A stretch of 64,000 bases of DNA, from NCBI RefSeq assembly GCF_001640805.2, contig NC_066835.1:10916130-10980129 (forward strand), written 5' to 3'. The notes beneath the pieces are model-generated. The model ran no database searches. It saw only the letters and a list, made by a program, of their open reading frames with translations, and had not been told where the DNA came from. How positions within the stretch are numbered: position 1 is the stretch's first letter; the number at the start of each line of letters is the position of its first letter. Below are positions 1 through 17,761 of this stretch, one piece after another. The DNA comes from Lates calcarifer (lineage: Eukaryota > Chordata > Actinopteri > Centropomidae). The position numbers and the translations under genes are program-made.

Positions 1-1937
1 AGCGCTACGATATCTGATTGGCCACTGATGAAGACAAAATACAGGCCGTTTACAAGGGATCCTCAGCTTTGCCGGTCCCTTTTCCTGTGCCTGTTCTCCA
101 TTTGTATTTTATAACATTTCATTTTACGATGTTGTGTGCCATGTACAGGCATGTGTATGACAAACGCACAACTTGTACTTAGCTTGTTTAAATCACATAC
201 CTTAAGAGTACATGCTGTTCTGAAATGTCCTGTTGGATGCACATGTTTTCAAGCCATGCTCATGTCAGGATCACACTCTGTGGACTGTAATTACGCATCT
301 ACACCCTCACTTTTTCAATCAGTAAACTCTGGAGGTGTGTAGGGCGTGAGGTGATTCTTGAGGATTCCCAAGCTTCTCTGAATGCCACCTGCTCTTTGGC
401 TCCTTCTACTGATGATTGGATGTGGATGTACCTGGCGACACACACGGCTTTAGGGACGGATGGAGCGAAGGGGGGTGGGGACGTGGGGGTGGGGTGCAGG
501 GGAGGTCGAACATAGTGTTTTGAGCTTCCAACCTGCCAGCCACAAGCTCCAGTGTGTTTACATAGGCCAAATCCCATAGCGGTGCGTTCCTTTAAGCCCA
601 GGGCCTGGGAAAGTTTGTGGAAAGAGCATTGAGGTCCACTGTGGTGGAAAGGGCATTGTCTGGGCCGCTGATCCTGACCGCACCGGACAGAGAGAGGGGG
701 ATCAGTCCCCCCGGAGAAGAGGTCAGGGGTGGGCTGAGGGGCGTTGGGGAAGGGCGGGGCACGTGGGCACAGCGGTATGCCCATCATTGTCCCCGACTGA
801 GCAAGTGAGCTGATTGGAGGCCAGATAAGAGATCAGCGGTGGTCCGATTCTGTCTGGCTCTGTCCATACCAATAAATATGCAGCCAGGCAGGCATGCATA
901 TGGGATCGTCACACACATATATATATACAGGTGTGTATGTGTTCTCAATCACAAACACAGATCTCATCTCTCTGGTCTATTACAGATTGTTGTTGGCATC
1001 TGTTGTTTACACAGCTGTTTGTAATGTGTCTGCTCCTGGTCAATGTGACATCTGACAGTCAGGGAAACACTGGGCTAATAAAGTCACTTGCTGATAGAAG
1101 GTTGGCTCTATCTGCCAGGTTTTGTGGTGGCAGGCTTCTGAGTTGGCAGAGTCTGAGGCTAGCCACTCTATTTCCCAGCATTCCTTTCCCCTTATAAAAG
1201 ATAACAAGCGACCAGGCACCGGGAGTCTCTTGGGAAACGAAAGGCCTGGAGTGCAAAAACAGGATGGGAATTGGCTTTGGGAGAATGTTTTGATCACGAC
1301 GAGCAGAAACGGCAGGCGTCTAAAAGTTGGCAGCAGCTAAGCTAAGACGAAAGCGCAAGGCATGATGGGAATTTATGGGCCTTTGCCAAGGTTTCCTGAG
1401 AACAAAGCTGCTGGCGAGGGACAAGGGCAAAGATAAGCCTCTAAGTTCAGATTTACACATGTATATTTGTGTGTTAGTTTTGTGGTCTGCAGTCCGTACA
1501 CTGACAGGACTGAGGTGGCGTTCACTTCCTCGTAACCTACCCTCTCCTTCCTGTTTCATGTGTTGAGCATGGAAATAGCAGAGGAAAAGGGGAATTCCGT
1601 GTTCTTTTGATTGGAATGATGCAGGAGTTCAGCTAGGCGGTGTCCAGCCATAAATACTCTGTTTTCAGGATGTTGTTAATAAGATGAATCATTTTTTCTT
1701 CTTTTCCCACTAGAACACCACTTACACCACTTCCTGCTTTTCTTTATCAATAATGCCAAGTGTGTCCAAGCGCACAAATTCCTGAGCAGAAAGCACAGTT
1801 TGTTGGAAATCATCCATACTTTAAAAATAGCTTTGCAACTCTGACACAGCTGATTTGAGGATATCTTGTTTTCCTGTTGTTTGGCTCTTCACACTCATGC
1901 CTGGTTGAGTAACCATCCTCTCTGCTTTGTCCACCAG
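1..1937 (+). other. tinagl1: intron of tinagl1 (5' part off-window)
   Basis: No exon can be supported here. The next exon (from 1938) is an internal tinagl1 exon, and the preceding family exon, which should encode the segment before the GWGEE motif, was not found. This is best read as the 3' part of one intron at least 1.9 kb long. It ends in a pyrimidine-rich tract and CAG at 1935-1937. Short open frames on both strands (for example 299-787 minus) lack family resemblance and splice context. Confidence 0.6.
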
Positions 1938-2303
1938 GTGGGGAGAGGAGAGAAACTTTGACGGGACATCGAGAAAATATTGGGTGAGTTTAGTGTTAAG
2001 AGTGCACATAGTCTTTCTACCAAAATGTACTTGCAACACTTAAACAATCCTTTCAAGTTTGCTCTGTTAAAACCAGTCTCATCTGTAGGTACGTTGACTC
2101 TATTTTAAAATCTGTGTAATAAATTTCCTCTCCAGATTGCTGCCAACTCCTGGGGGAAGAACTGGGGAGAGGACGGCTACTTCCGCATCGCTCGTGGGGA
2201 CAATGAGTGCGAGATTGAAGCATTTGTGATTGGCGTGTGGGGCAGGATCACGATGGAGGACATGCACAATCATCATCACCACCATCGTCGCCGACACATT
2301 TAA
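1938..2303 (+). CDS. tinagl1: tubulointerstitial nephritis antigen-like 1, last two exons (partial)
   Basis: Two exons are readable: 1938-1983 and 2136-2303, joined in phase 0 (donor GTGAGT at 1984, acceptor CAG at 2135). The first encodes [15 protein letters not shown], the second starts [16 protein letters not shown] and ends at TAA 2301-2303. This is the C-terminal end of the papain-like domain of the TINAG family. Those proteins are secreted, extracellular-matrix, catalytically inactive cathepsin B relatives; the NSWG segment around the third catalytic position and the NECEIE/GVWGR segments are typical. Mammalian TINAGL1 ends soon after MEDM. Here MEDM is followed by [12 protein letters not shown], a longer His/Arg-rich tail. 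Earlier exons lie left of the window. TINAG itself is the alternative, but the VWGRI-MEDM ending fits TINAGL1 better. Confidence 0.88.
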
Positions 2304-4573
2304 AGACACAGCAGGTGTTAAAACCCTATCAAGACCTTTGTTTTTTATCCCATCTATAATCAGGTGTTACCCCAGAGGACAACCACATCAAGAGAACTTC
2401 ATCACTTCCCCTTGTCCCCCCAAGCTGGCTGGGACAGCCACAAAATCAACCCCAGAGCCCCCAAACCTTCCCCTTTTTACTCCTTACTTTACTCTGGGGT
2501 CAATACAACCCCTCCTCACCTCCATCTTTATGCTTTTAAGAGAACAACCTCCCCCATTTCTCCTTTTAACTCAAGGTTTATGGCACCAAAAACAAAGCAA
2601 AGCTAAGCTAAAGTTCTTCTACGTTGCCTTGCAATCAAGCACCTCAGGTACCGACTGTTCCAAAGACCACACTTCCCAGAATCCTCAGCATTAAAATCTG
2701 GTGAAACATGTTCATATGTCAAGTTGGCTGATGACAGAAGGAGAAGCTCAGTCTGATCCTTTTTCATGCTTTCATGTGTCAACCTGAGCTTTTAGTCTTC
2801 TCTAGCTCTAAATCTATAAATGAGACAGACCCAATTTCAGAGGAGCAGCTTGGAGAAGAGGAAATCTGAGAGGCCACATTATTAGACTTCAGACCCTTTC
2901 AGAGAGACACACCCAGCTTAACCGTGTAACATGATAATATATCATAGATGACCTTCCTGACATTCACCCGTCAGAAGATATAGTTTGGCCTCAGTTTTAG
3001 AGAGGACACACTTGTATAGATGTAGTAGCTGGGGGAAGTAGAGTTTCTCACACATTCCAGTAAAAAACACCTAGAATCTAACACTGGAAACATGAGGCCA
3101 TTGGGAGTATAAGATTACAAAAACTCTAAGATTTTAGGATATTTTATAGCACCACTGACCATGACCAACAATTACAGAGAATCAAATACCTTTGGATTTT
3201 TCAAGCGCTGTGTTGTAGTAATGAAACAGGTTAAATCCTGGCCCTTGTAATAGGACAGTGTCAGTACATAAATATACATCATCTTTTCTTTGCTGCAGGA
3301 GGAGTAAATTATTTTCAGCAGAGCTAGATGAAGGAAAAAAAAGTCATCACAAGCGATGAGAAAGATGAAAATAAAAGCCATGCTTTCACTCCTGACGCCA
3401 CCATCTCATTAAAAGAAAATAAAACCGCTGAGTGTCAAGAAGTTTAAAAGATTGGAAAGATAAAGAAAATGAGTTGATCTGACCACTTTGTGTATAATAG
3501 TCTTAATTTGCTCTGTTCTGTTGTTCACTGTTACAATTAAAGCTAAAGATGTTATTTTTTTTGTTGCAGTTATATTTTAAAGTTTTATTTTACTACTCGT
3601 TTTAAGATGTACTGTACGTAGTAATGTTCATAACACACTTATCACACAGTTGCTTTTATGCTTCTACATTAGCTGTAACTGATCACGGCGAGGAGGATGA
3701 GGGGAAGGATACTGCTGCTAAATCCAGTCTGTGCTTTGATACTTGTCTTTAGTTCATGTAATAAACGTGTAAGGTCGCTTCTAACTAACGCTGAAACACC
3801 GGCTCAATCACACAGGTTGCAGATAAGTTGTTCCACTTGTTTATGTTCTCATTTTTATTATTATTTTTTTGTATTTTTTTGCTAGAAATTTAACATTACA
3901 CTTATCAGACCTGTGCCTATCTTTGCTACTGTGTCACAGCGCTTTGTGATGTCGTTATTTCAACTGATAGCGGGGTGATTGAGGGATTTTCCGATCTTTT
4001 ACAGCCAGCCTCACTTGAAAAGGAAAACACAGTGTGTTATTACCACTTACTGTGAATAACATCCTGGTGTTCTTCAACTGTAACTTCAAAAGGCTTTTCT
4101 ATTTCTGTATCATCAGGTCTTATGATATTTAAGGTCTTTGTGTTGTCTCCTTTAGGTGTGAATAGATAGAAAGACATAAAAGCAAAGAGAAATATCTGGA
4201 CGGGCACGTGACGTGCAATGTAGTGGAGGGGCTATGGATGGATTAGAAGTTGTTGCATAATTCTTATGCAATCTTTGCTTTCTGTTTAAAATAAGTGAAG
4301 GCAAGGAAGGATAAAGAGCAGCCCATCAACATGAGATGCACAACAGGTTTACAATAAATGACAAAACACAGAGAACAATGTGAAACTGACCTCTTTGGCC
4401 TGAGGAGGAGATTCTTTAAATCTTTATTTTCATCTAAGTTGGGAAGCCTTTAACACTAACTTATACAAGATATTTTATGACCTCCCTGCTCAAGAGCAGC
4501 ATCAACGTGAGATGAATGAGTTATGTATTTGTGGGACAAACCGGGGGCCATGTTCCCTAAATGCACCTTAGGA

Positions 4574-4616
4574 CTAAGATGATCCTAGCCTCAGCTTGAG
4601 GCTAGGATCATCTTAG
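4574..4616. repeat. perfect inverted repeat (20-bp arms, 3-nt loop)
   Basis: The left arm 4574-4593 (CTAAGATGATCCTAGCCTCA) is exactly matched by the reverse complement at 4597-4616, with GCT between them. The match stops abruptly on both sides. It could be a cruciform-prone palindrome, a remnant of a foldback element, or a short structured transcript. No coding sequence surrounds it. Confidence 0.9.
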
Positions 4617-7109
4617 CATGAGATGCTCTTGACAAAGGGAAGCATAGTTCCAGACAGTGTAACTGGTGTGTACTGGGGCCTGAGAAAAGGAGACAAATGA
4701 GTTTTTTCATGTAGAGGAAAGTAGTGGAATCTGACCAAAGCCGAAATCATTTCGTCTCCACTGTGCAGAGACATCTTAACATCACCGTTCATTTATTTAC
4801 TTAGATTATGCTGTATTAATGATCGTTCAGGTTAATCTTTAACTTGGACCTAGATCTTATATATAGCAATGAATATGTAGAGAAGATGTATTCTTAAAAA
4901 AAACCCTCGTAAAGCATCCTCAAGGAAATGTTCACAAACAACATATGTGCCATGTTACTTCTGATTATTTTTACATAAAGGTTCAGATGGGACCAATACT
5001 GCTAAAGATTCTCACATCTGTTCCATAGAAATTAACATTACTTCATTAACATTATTCTTCAACTACACAATCTCTCCTCCAAAAACCCCCAGGCGTTGCA
5101 GCAGACATCCACTCAGAAGTTGTGTATTTTATGTAAAATGAACCACTTCATAGTCACTGATGTGTAGACTTTATTTATGACAAGATGTGTAAATTATATA
5201 CTTTTATTCTTCTTTGTTTTCCTGTGCAATGTTTTATTATCTCTCTTTGTCTCTTGTATTGTGTGCACTTAATGCAAAACCACATTAGTGTTCACTTGTG
5301 CAGCACAATAAAGTCTTTCCAAAACTACACTTTCTCACTGATGGATTACAGTTCGTATTTTATCTTTCATTGAAAGAGAGTGAGCTTATCAGGAGAAATG
5401 CCTGCTGCAGTATGTAGATTAAATGGTGGAGAAGGTGTGTGATTTTTAGGAACATTTGGGATCAGTGAGCCACAATGGGAGAGACTGGTTGCAGGGCATT
5501 CAGGGGAGAAAGCCCCATAGGACGTGGCCGGGTGGGATGAGGACAGTTTTTCTAAGGTCCTGCTGTGTCAGCGTGATCTTCCATCATTAAGCGCAATAAC
5601 TCTGGCCATCAGTCAGTAGAAGACCGAGGCCAGGCCAAAGAGCAAGCATAATCTATTAGAAATATATGTACAGTATGTGCCACATTGATGCCAACTAGAA
5701 TAAAAAATTATCCAAAAATAGAATTATATAAATGTAATAAAAATGAAGTTCAGCTCAGTTGTACAGTATGCATGACACAATGATAAAAACTTGATTTATT
5801 CATTCAGAGATGAGGATCAGCTTCACTTGCCGTGTCTGTTTGCTTGTGTAGAAGTTTTTGCTCATAACAAGAGAGGGTCAGTGTAGCAATCTTTGTGGAT
5901 GTGTGTTCTCCTGTCAGCTAAATGGCTTTTAAAATGTGTCAAAAATGAACTCTACCAAAGTGACTCATTTAACACTTAGAATCCTGGGAAGAGCCTCATC
6001 TCCACTCGCAGCATAATATTTGATAAAATACAATTTCCACCACTTACTTTAATTCTGCTTTGATTTGCATGTGTATTTGTTTGTTTTGCATATCCGTGCT
6101 TCTGTGTCCCACATACACACCTGGCTGAACATCTGCCTCAGCAGAGGGATGGAGCACTAACCTGGAGAGAGGGCACCCTGCTGTTTGAAGTGAGACAAAT
6201 TGCAGGTCTGTAAAATTAACCATATTGAGCAAATGGCCACATATATCAACAGTCAGTCAGTACTGTCAGTGAAAAACCACCAGGTTTCTGACACTGACAT
6301 GTGGCAACACTGAAAGAGGAGTGAGCAGACCCTGCTTCTTGCATTACTGCCATTACTATTTGGTTTTGTTGTGTAAATTACATTATGTTTAGAGGTAAAA
6401 CATACTGCACTTAAAACACATGACTGGTAATTAGCTTCACTTGTTTTGGACAAAATAATATTTTAGGGCTTAAAATGTCATCCAGTACTTCTGAAGATTA
6501 TGTGATTTTCTCAGTTGATGAAAAGAGCAGGACTTTTCAGTCTTTTAAACTCTTTACTATGTTTCACAAAAACACACTCACACCATTGACTGCATGTGTT
6601 CTGAGTGTTCTCAGTTTACTTAATGCCCATGTAGTGAAAATATCACCACCGTCTTCACCACAGTGTCATAAAACCTCCCACTGTAAGTCTTCATTAAATA
6701 AATATTACTAATCATTTAATTGAATATAATGTGATAATTTGCCAAGTCGGCTCACAGTTTATTGAGATCTGGAGAAAAGAACATAATATTACAGGGCTTA
6801 TCTCTTCACAGCAGCCACGGGGACCAAGTAAGGAAACTTGGATAAAGGGATCTGTCCAGTGACTGTTTACATTTCTCTCATTGTTTCTGCGTCACCAAAT
6901 AGCCAAAGCATTCATTACCTCAGCAGCTACTGCTCTTTGCCTCCCAGCTGATGGAGAGGAATGGACGCATACCAAGAAAACGGAGGAAGTAGTTTTCAAA
7001 GACAGAGGAGGTGGAACAATCAGTGGCCGGGGACCCCACCCTGGTCTCCCTCCCCGGTCCAGGGACATGATCTTCTTCTCAGGTTCTGTTCTGCTGTGTG
7101 TAGCCTGCT

Positions 7110-7110
<1 letters not shown>

Positions 7111-7172
<62 letters not shown>
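7111..7172. repeat. (CA)n microsatellite
   Basis: About 31 uninterrupted CA units. It creates artificial open frames encoding Thr/His or Cys/Val alternation on both strands. Confidence 0.97.
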
Positions 7173-7175
<3 letters not shown>

Positions 7176-7786
7176 CCTCCTACCACTTTTCCATGAACTG
7201 TCTATACTTGTGTTCACTCAGGGGATGTCAACAAACATGTTGTGGAAGATCATGCTGGAAACCTGGAAGCTGAAGCACTTTCCCATAAACAACCACCTAA
7301 TAAAGAACATACAAATTAGCCTGGGTTGGGTGGGGGGGGGTCGTCATTGGTCCTTGTCAGATGCACTGGAGCAAGGCCAAAACACACAGCTTTAGGGGGA
7401 ATCCCAAAAACAAACATATGTACTCTATACCTTTGATGTATTGTTCTGTGCTGTGTAGACTAATATTTCCATATTACAGCCCTTCCCACAATATATTTCA
7501 CCTGCCTCTGTAAAGTGTTTCCTGAGAGGAGACACTTTATGTTTTCACTTCACGTTTCAGTTTTCTGTGAATTTGATCCGATATAAAGAATTGTAGCTGC
7601 AGCCGTAGCTGTAGATAAATGATGGATGTTTCTCAGCATCATGCAATTTTATCACATATTTAGTCCTGATTCTCTGCCCATCAGGGCGCCCTGCTCCAGT
7701 ACTTTCTGTGGAGTGCTTTAGTGCTGCCATCTTCTGGTGGCCTGTCAGTACAGCTGTAAAAATCACACTGACACTTGAGGACCAAC

Positions 7787-7792
7787 TTTATT
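7787..7792 (-). terminator. lim2: poly(A) signal of lim2
   Basis: AATAAA on the minus strand (TTTATT on plus), about 300 nt downstream of the lim2 stop codon. It is the first canonical hexamer after the stop, giving a compact 3' UTR. Confidence 0.6.
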
Positions 7793-8087
7793 GAATGTGG
7801 CAAATTACAATAAGATTGTCTCATAAGTCTGATAAAGGAAGTTGAATTAGTTTAATTAAATTTCTTTTTTCTCTGTACTATCATCATGAAAAATCAATTT
7901 ACTAAGAATGTGACTTTTAGAAAACATGTCAAGCAGACTGTCAAAGGCCTCCAGGAGCAGCATCAGACATCATCTCATCAGTAGATCAGTCAAAACTGCC
8001 TTAGTGTGTACTGCTTTCTTCTATTCAAAGTGAAATTGTCCTCTTTTTTAGCTTTCTGTACAGTAAAAACAAGTTGTTTGTCTCCCT

Positions 8088-9440
8088 CTAGCGTGGGCCA
8101 GTTCCTCTCCTGCATTCACACATTCTGTAGGCACATATGTAGAAAATTCCTGCAACAGACAGAAGCAAAGTGTTAGGAGATGACTAAAAGATCATCTCAA
8201 AATACACTGCAAAAAAAAAGAAAGTGATTTTTCTCACCTGCAAAGAAGGTCATAAGCATGGCTACCCAGCCCAATATGTAGGACCAGGAGAAGCGCCAGT
8301 CGCCAAAGCGTCTTCCCAGGAAGTTGACTGTCACTCCAGTGTAGATGGCCATACCCAGTAGAACAAAGAAAGCTGAGAGGGACAAAGGAAAATATGTCAG
8401 TTACACTTAAGGTATGTGTAATTGTATGTATGTGTGTGTTTCAGGTCAGAGGACAGGCAACTCACTGGAGACAAAAAACATGATTCCTGCAGCAAAGGAG
8501 CGGTTGAACCTTTCAAAGGAGGAGAAGTGCGCAAAGGACATGATACCAGCGATGATGCCCGCAAAACACGACATCCCTGAGAGGATCATGAAAGCCCTGG
8601 TGGCGTTCCAATAAGCTGGAAGAAAACAGGTAGAAATAATCAATTGTGTCTTCACAAACATATTATTGTTCATGATCAGTACTGATATGACATCTGTCAA
8701 GATCATTTTTACAATGCTGGAAGTGTTTTGGTGATGTCTGCCCTTTAAAGTGTCAAATTATTGATCCATGTATGGAAATGTTGCTATTTCTTAATATATG
8801 ATTACATTTTTTTGCTCAGGCACAGTAAACAGTTCTACATTTTGACACTAAGAAAGCAAATAATCTGTTTGCCCCTCCGATAATTTGGAGACAACTTTTT
8901 ACTTTTGGCATTCACGAGCCATCATTGAAATCAGAAAAAAAAGAGCAGGATGAGAGCATACAGGGCACCAGAAACAGCTCTCACACTTTCAAGAGAACAC
9001 ATGTCTCTTACGTGTCTCTTGTATTAGCTGATGGTGAAATATACAGGGGCTTAGAGTGAAATGGCGGGCCGGGGGTCAAAGTCTTGTCAAGATTGTCAAG
9101 CCTGAGGCTCTGTAGTCACACAACAACAGGGCAATGTCAAGGTGAAAAAACCCACCTTCTCCACTGATAGAAACACAACCCTGGATGTGCTTTTAATTCC
9201 TCTCAACCATTATCTTGACTGTCCCACAGGAATTTAAAAGAAGAAACACACAAACCATTTCTCACCTATGCTGTCAGTCTGCATGTAGCACTTGTTGGAC
9301 ATGCAGTATCTCCAAAGACCCTGGTGGGCATAGTTTCCAGAGAGGCGGTACTGCATCCAGTAGTCAGTCGCAGTGGAGACCACCAACAGGATATTACCCA
9401 CGATAGCACAGAACAGGCCCCCTCCCATGAAGCTGTACAT
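8088..9440 (-). CDS. lim2: lens intrinsic membrane protein 2 (MP19/MP20)
   Basis: There are four coding exons on the minus strand: 9440-9266, 8615-8466, 8372-8238 and 8149-8088. All introns are GT-AG, and the 522-nt CDS encodes 173 aa, the same length as human LIM2. The protein starts MYSFMGGGLFC and carries the PMP22/claudin-family signature GLWRYC...C in the first extracellular loop. It has four hydrophobic helices (about residues 4-24, 66-86, 100-120 and 140-160). The stretch LGRRFGDWRFSWSYILGW before helix 4 is close to the mammalian protein. LIM2 is an abundant lens fibre-cell membrane protein linked to fibre junctions and transparency. An acceptor at 9467-9468 leaves a short 5' UTR (9441-9466), so a separate non-coding first exon is expected upstream. 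Teleosts carry several lim2 paralogues, so the exact copy is uncertain. Confidence 0.93.
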
Positions 9441-12045
9441 CTTGAGCTGAGATAACGGGGCCGCTGCTGAGCAACTGTAGGAGAGGTAATTAATTTAGGG
9501 GTACAACTGATTTTGTTAAATCATACTTACATACACTGTCTTACAGTGTTTGAAGTCAAATTTAATACAATATCTCAAGACCTGCAACAACACAATGTTT
9601 GAATTAAAATATGCTCCTGTTGTGACACTAATTATGTAAAACCATATCATCTTCAATAACTTTAAAAAATGCAACAATACTCATAAAAATCTAATTTGGA
9701 GCTCTGTTTGAAAACCACATATCAGAAAGCTGCTCCACAATAAGGAAACCCAACCAAACATCCAAACTGGAAATATTACTCTGAATATGAACATGTAGCA
9801 AGCATATTTAAAGGTGCTTTCTAATTGATTATATTGATTTGTAAGTAACATACTGTAGAATTAAAAACAAAAAACTTCATTTTTTTTTAAACTTGTTATA
9901 TTTACCTCTTCTTTAGTGGAAACATCACTATTACTTGAACAAGTTTAAAGCAAAACCACAGTAAACGCTATTCTTTATGCTGATGCAGTTTGTTGTAGTT
10001 CCCCTTCCAGATCCACATGTCACACCAGTGTTTGTTCAGGAGTAATGAGGTTTTATCTGATTCTGCCAGCTTCCATCCAATCGCAGTCATCATAAATGTA
10101 AAAACCAGCCTGAAATTTGATCCCTTACCTTGTTTCTGGAAATGCACCCTCTCTACTGCCCACCTTCCAGAGGTAAAGATAGAGACAGGTGGAGGGGGAC
10201 AAGAGAGAGAGCTGTTGCTCACTTGTGGGAAAGAGAGAGAGAGAGTCACAGACAATACTACAACCAAAAAGTTGTCCCCTCGTTTTTTCTGTTGATGAAA
10301 GCAAAATCCTTTGCAGCCATCAGTCTCCCTGTGTGGGACGCACATGAATGAGACACTACGGGGGCTGCAGTGCATGTGACCATGTACATTTGAGTGTGTG
10401 TGTGTGTGTGTGTGTGACTATGCGGGTATGGGGCCTTGGAAAAGGGGTGATGGTCCATGTTTCTTTTTTTGAGGTTTTGTTTGTTTGTAAATGGCGTGCT
10501 CTAGAACTGGGGATATGCATAGGTATGCAGGACTGTCTGTGTCAATGCAACATGCTGAAACAGACACTTTTCTTTCAGTACTGTCACACTGCGGTGGCAT
10601 GGAGGGACACATATAGAGGGAGCGCTCTATACAGCCAATATCTCTTTCTCCAGCCTATAGGACAGTCAAATAAAATATAATGGATGTTTTTATATTTTGA
10701 GGCTCTACCTTACAGACTGTATTGTGATAAATATCAATTGCTCTTTAAACAACTAATGTGACTAAAAGAAACACATGCAAAGAATGCATATGTATGCTTG
10801 CTCTCTCTTGATCATTCTGCAAGAAGGAAATTGTATTCACCATACAAAAAATGAACATACAGGCCATGGCATGGTGTGAACATTCAGTGTCCACAAATTA
10901 AAGACAATTACCCCAGTTTAAATTCAACTTTACTCTTGTAACAACAGAGGTCAGGGAATACAAGAAATTCATGGGAAGTTTCAAATCCCTCAGTCTGAGG
11001 GGAAAAAAAAGGCTGACGCTGTAGGCAGTATGGCCTAAAAATTAGAGAGGAGACTTTTACTGAGGTACAAGGCACTTAAACTCCAACTATTCCACTGCTT
11101 AGTCACCAAGTGGTTTCACTGGGAAGGTTCCAGGTTAAAATGATGATGAGAAAATGTAAAGGAGCCAATGAACATGTCCATTATCAGCTGCTGCTGGCAC
11201 CTCATGCCCAAGCTAGGAACAACAGAGGAGTGGGGGTGCCACTGAATGACTCCTGAACAGGTCAGCATTGGTCAGACGGTCCAATGCTAATAATAATAAT
11301 TATTATAGAATATTATGCTATATATTATTAATGTATATATAAATTAAATCTGACATTTCATAAGATCTGAACCGCCATCATTAGCATACACTCAACTACA
11401 CAGACAAAGAAAGTTAATGATGCTGTGATGTGATGATGACCTTAAAAGAATGAAAAGATAATTGTTGACAGTTTTTCACCTCAGATTCAGTGACAGCTGT
11501 GTGGAAATAAACAATGAGCATTAACAATTAATCAGATCACACCAGTAAGAACATTTTCTCAACCTTTAAGATCCTGAAAAATCTGATAATTTATTGATTA
11601 CTGCATGACAACAGGCTTGTTGCTGTATTTTAATTAGTCCTGATATTCACTAGTTTCTGCAATACCTCATCTGTTCACTACATTTTCAGAGAGCCTGTTT
11701 GTGGTGGAAACAACTTTCTCACACAGGCCTTGTGTTAAGCATTAATGTACTACATTATTCAGATTTAATACAGCCATGCTATTAAGTGAAACCATCTGCT
11801 TTTGGAAACAGTGGATTATTACTGTTTTTATATGAGCAATAAAACCACCACCTTTAGGCACATGATCAGCAGACCCCATATAAACCTGTATCAGTGCTGT
11901 AAATTTCAAGGGATGGATATTTTCAGTGCTGTACTTGAGATGACCAAGCAGACTGAACTTATGAGATTCGTTCTGGAAAGAAGTTTGACCTCTTATGACC
12001 CGGAAGCTGACGCCAGACCCGAGCTGTTCCATTGGTGGAGTAAAG
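9441..12045. other. region between divergent lim2 and ubqln4
   Basis: This should hold the lim2 promoter and first non-coding exon (minus) and the ubqln4 promoter (plus). A candidate lim2 exon is near 10129-10160 on minus, followed by a GTAAG donor (CTTAC at 10124-10128); this is weak. A TG repeat lies at about 10394-10416, and an AT-rich, partly palindromic stretch at about 11288-11345. No protein-coding gene is supported. Confidence 0.5.

Positions 12046-12060
<15 letters not shown>
11995..12060 (+). promoter_or_regulatory. ubqln4: ubqln4 core promoter / initiation region
   Basis: An ETS-like CGGAAG (12001-12006) is followed by TGACGC, an inverted CCAAT box (ATTGG, about 12032) and AAGATGGC, a YY1-type element overlapping the start codon at 12046. 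The surrounding sequence to about 12540 is comparatively GC- and CpG-rich, as expected for a broadly expressed gene. The transcription start cannot be fixed from sequence alone. Confidence 0.45.

Positions 12061-17761
<5,701 letters not shown>

Larger units (their letters stand above)
2304..8087. other. tinagl1 3' UTR, intergenic DNA and lim2 3' UTR
   Basis: No gene is supported. The left part is the tinagl1 3' UTR; candidate poly(A) signals are AATAAA at 3418-3423, ATTAAA near 3536 and AATAAA near 5309, and I cannot choose between them. The rest is AT-rich intergenic DNA with a perfect hairpin (4574-4616) and a long CA microsatellite (7111-7172). The right edge, from about 7780, is the lim2 3' UTR, transcribed leftwards. 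The open frames at 6881-7395 are products of the CA repeat. Confidence 0.6.

Noticed and set aside
299..787. 162-codon open frame on minus
   Set aside because: Pro/Ser-rich translation of a G-rich intron segment, with no family resemblance and an opposing open frame on plus.
2230..2694. 154-codon open frame on plus
   Set aside because: Overlaps the end of tinagl1 in another frame and continues into the 3' UTR.
4574..4616. microRNA precursor
   Set aside because: Perfect 20-bp arms with a 3-nt loop are too short and too perfect for a Drosha substrate.
6881..7395. 130-144 codon open frames
   Set aside because: Kept open by the CA microsatellite, with no protein signal on either side.
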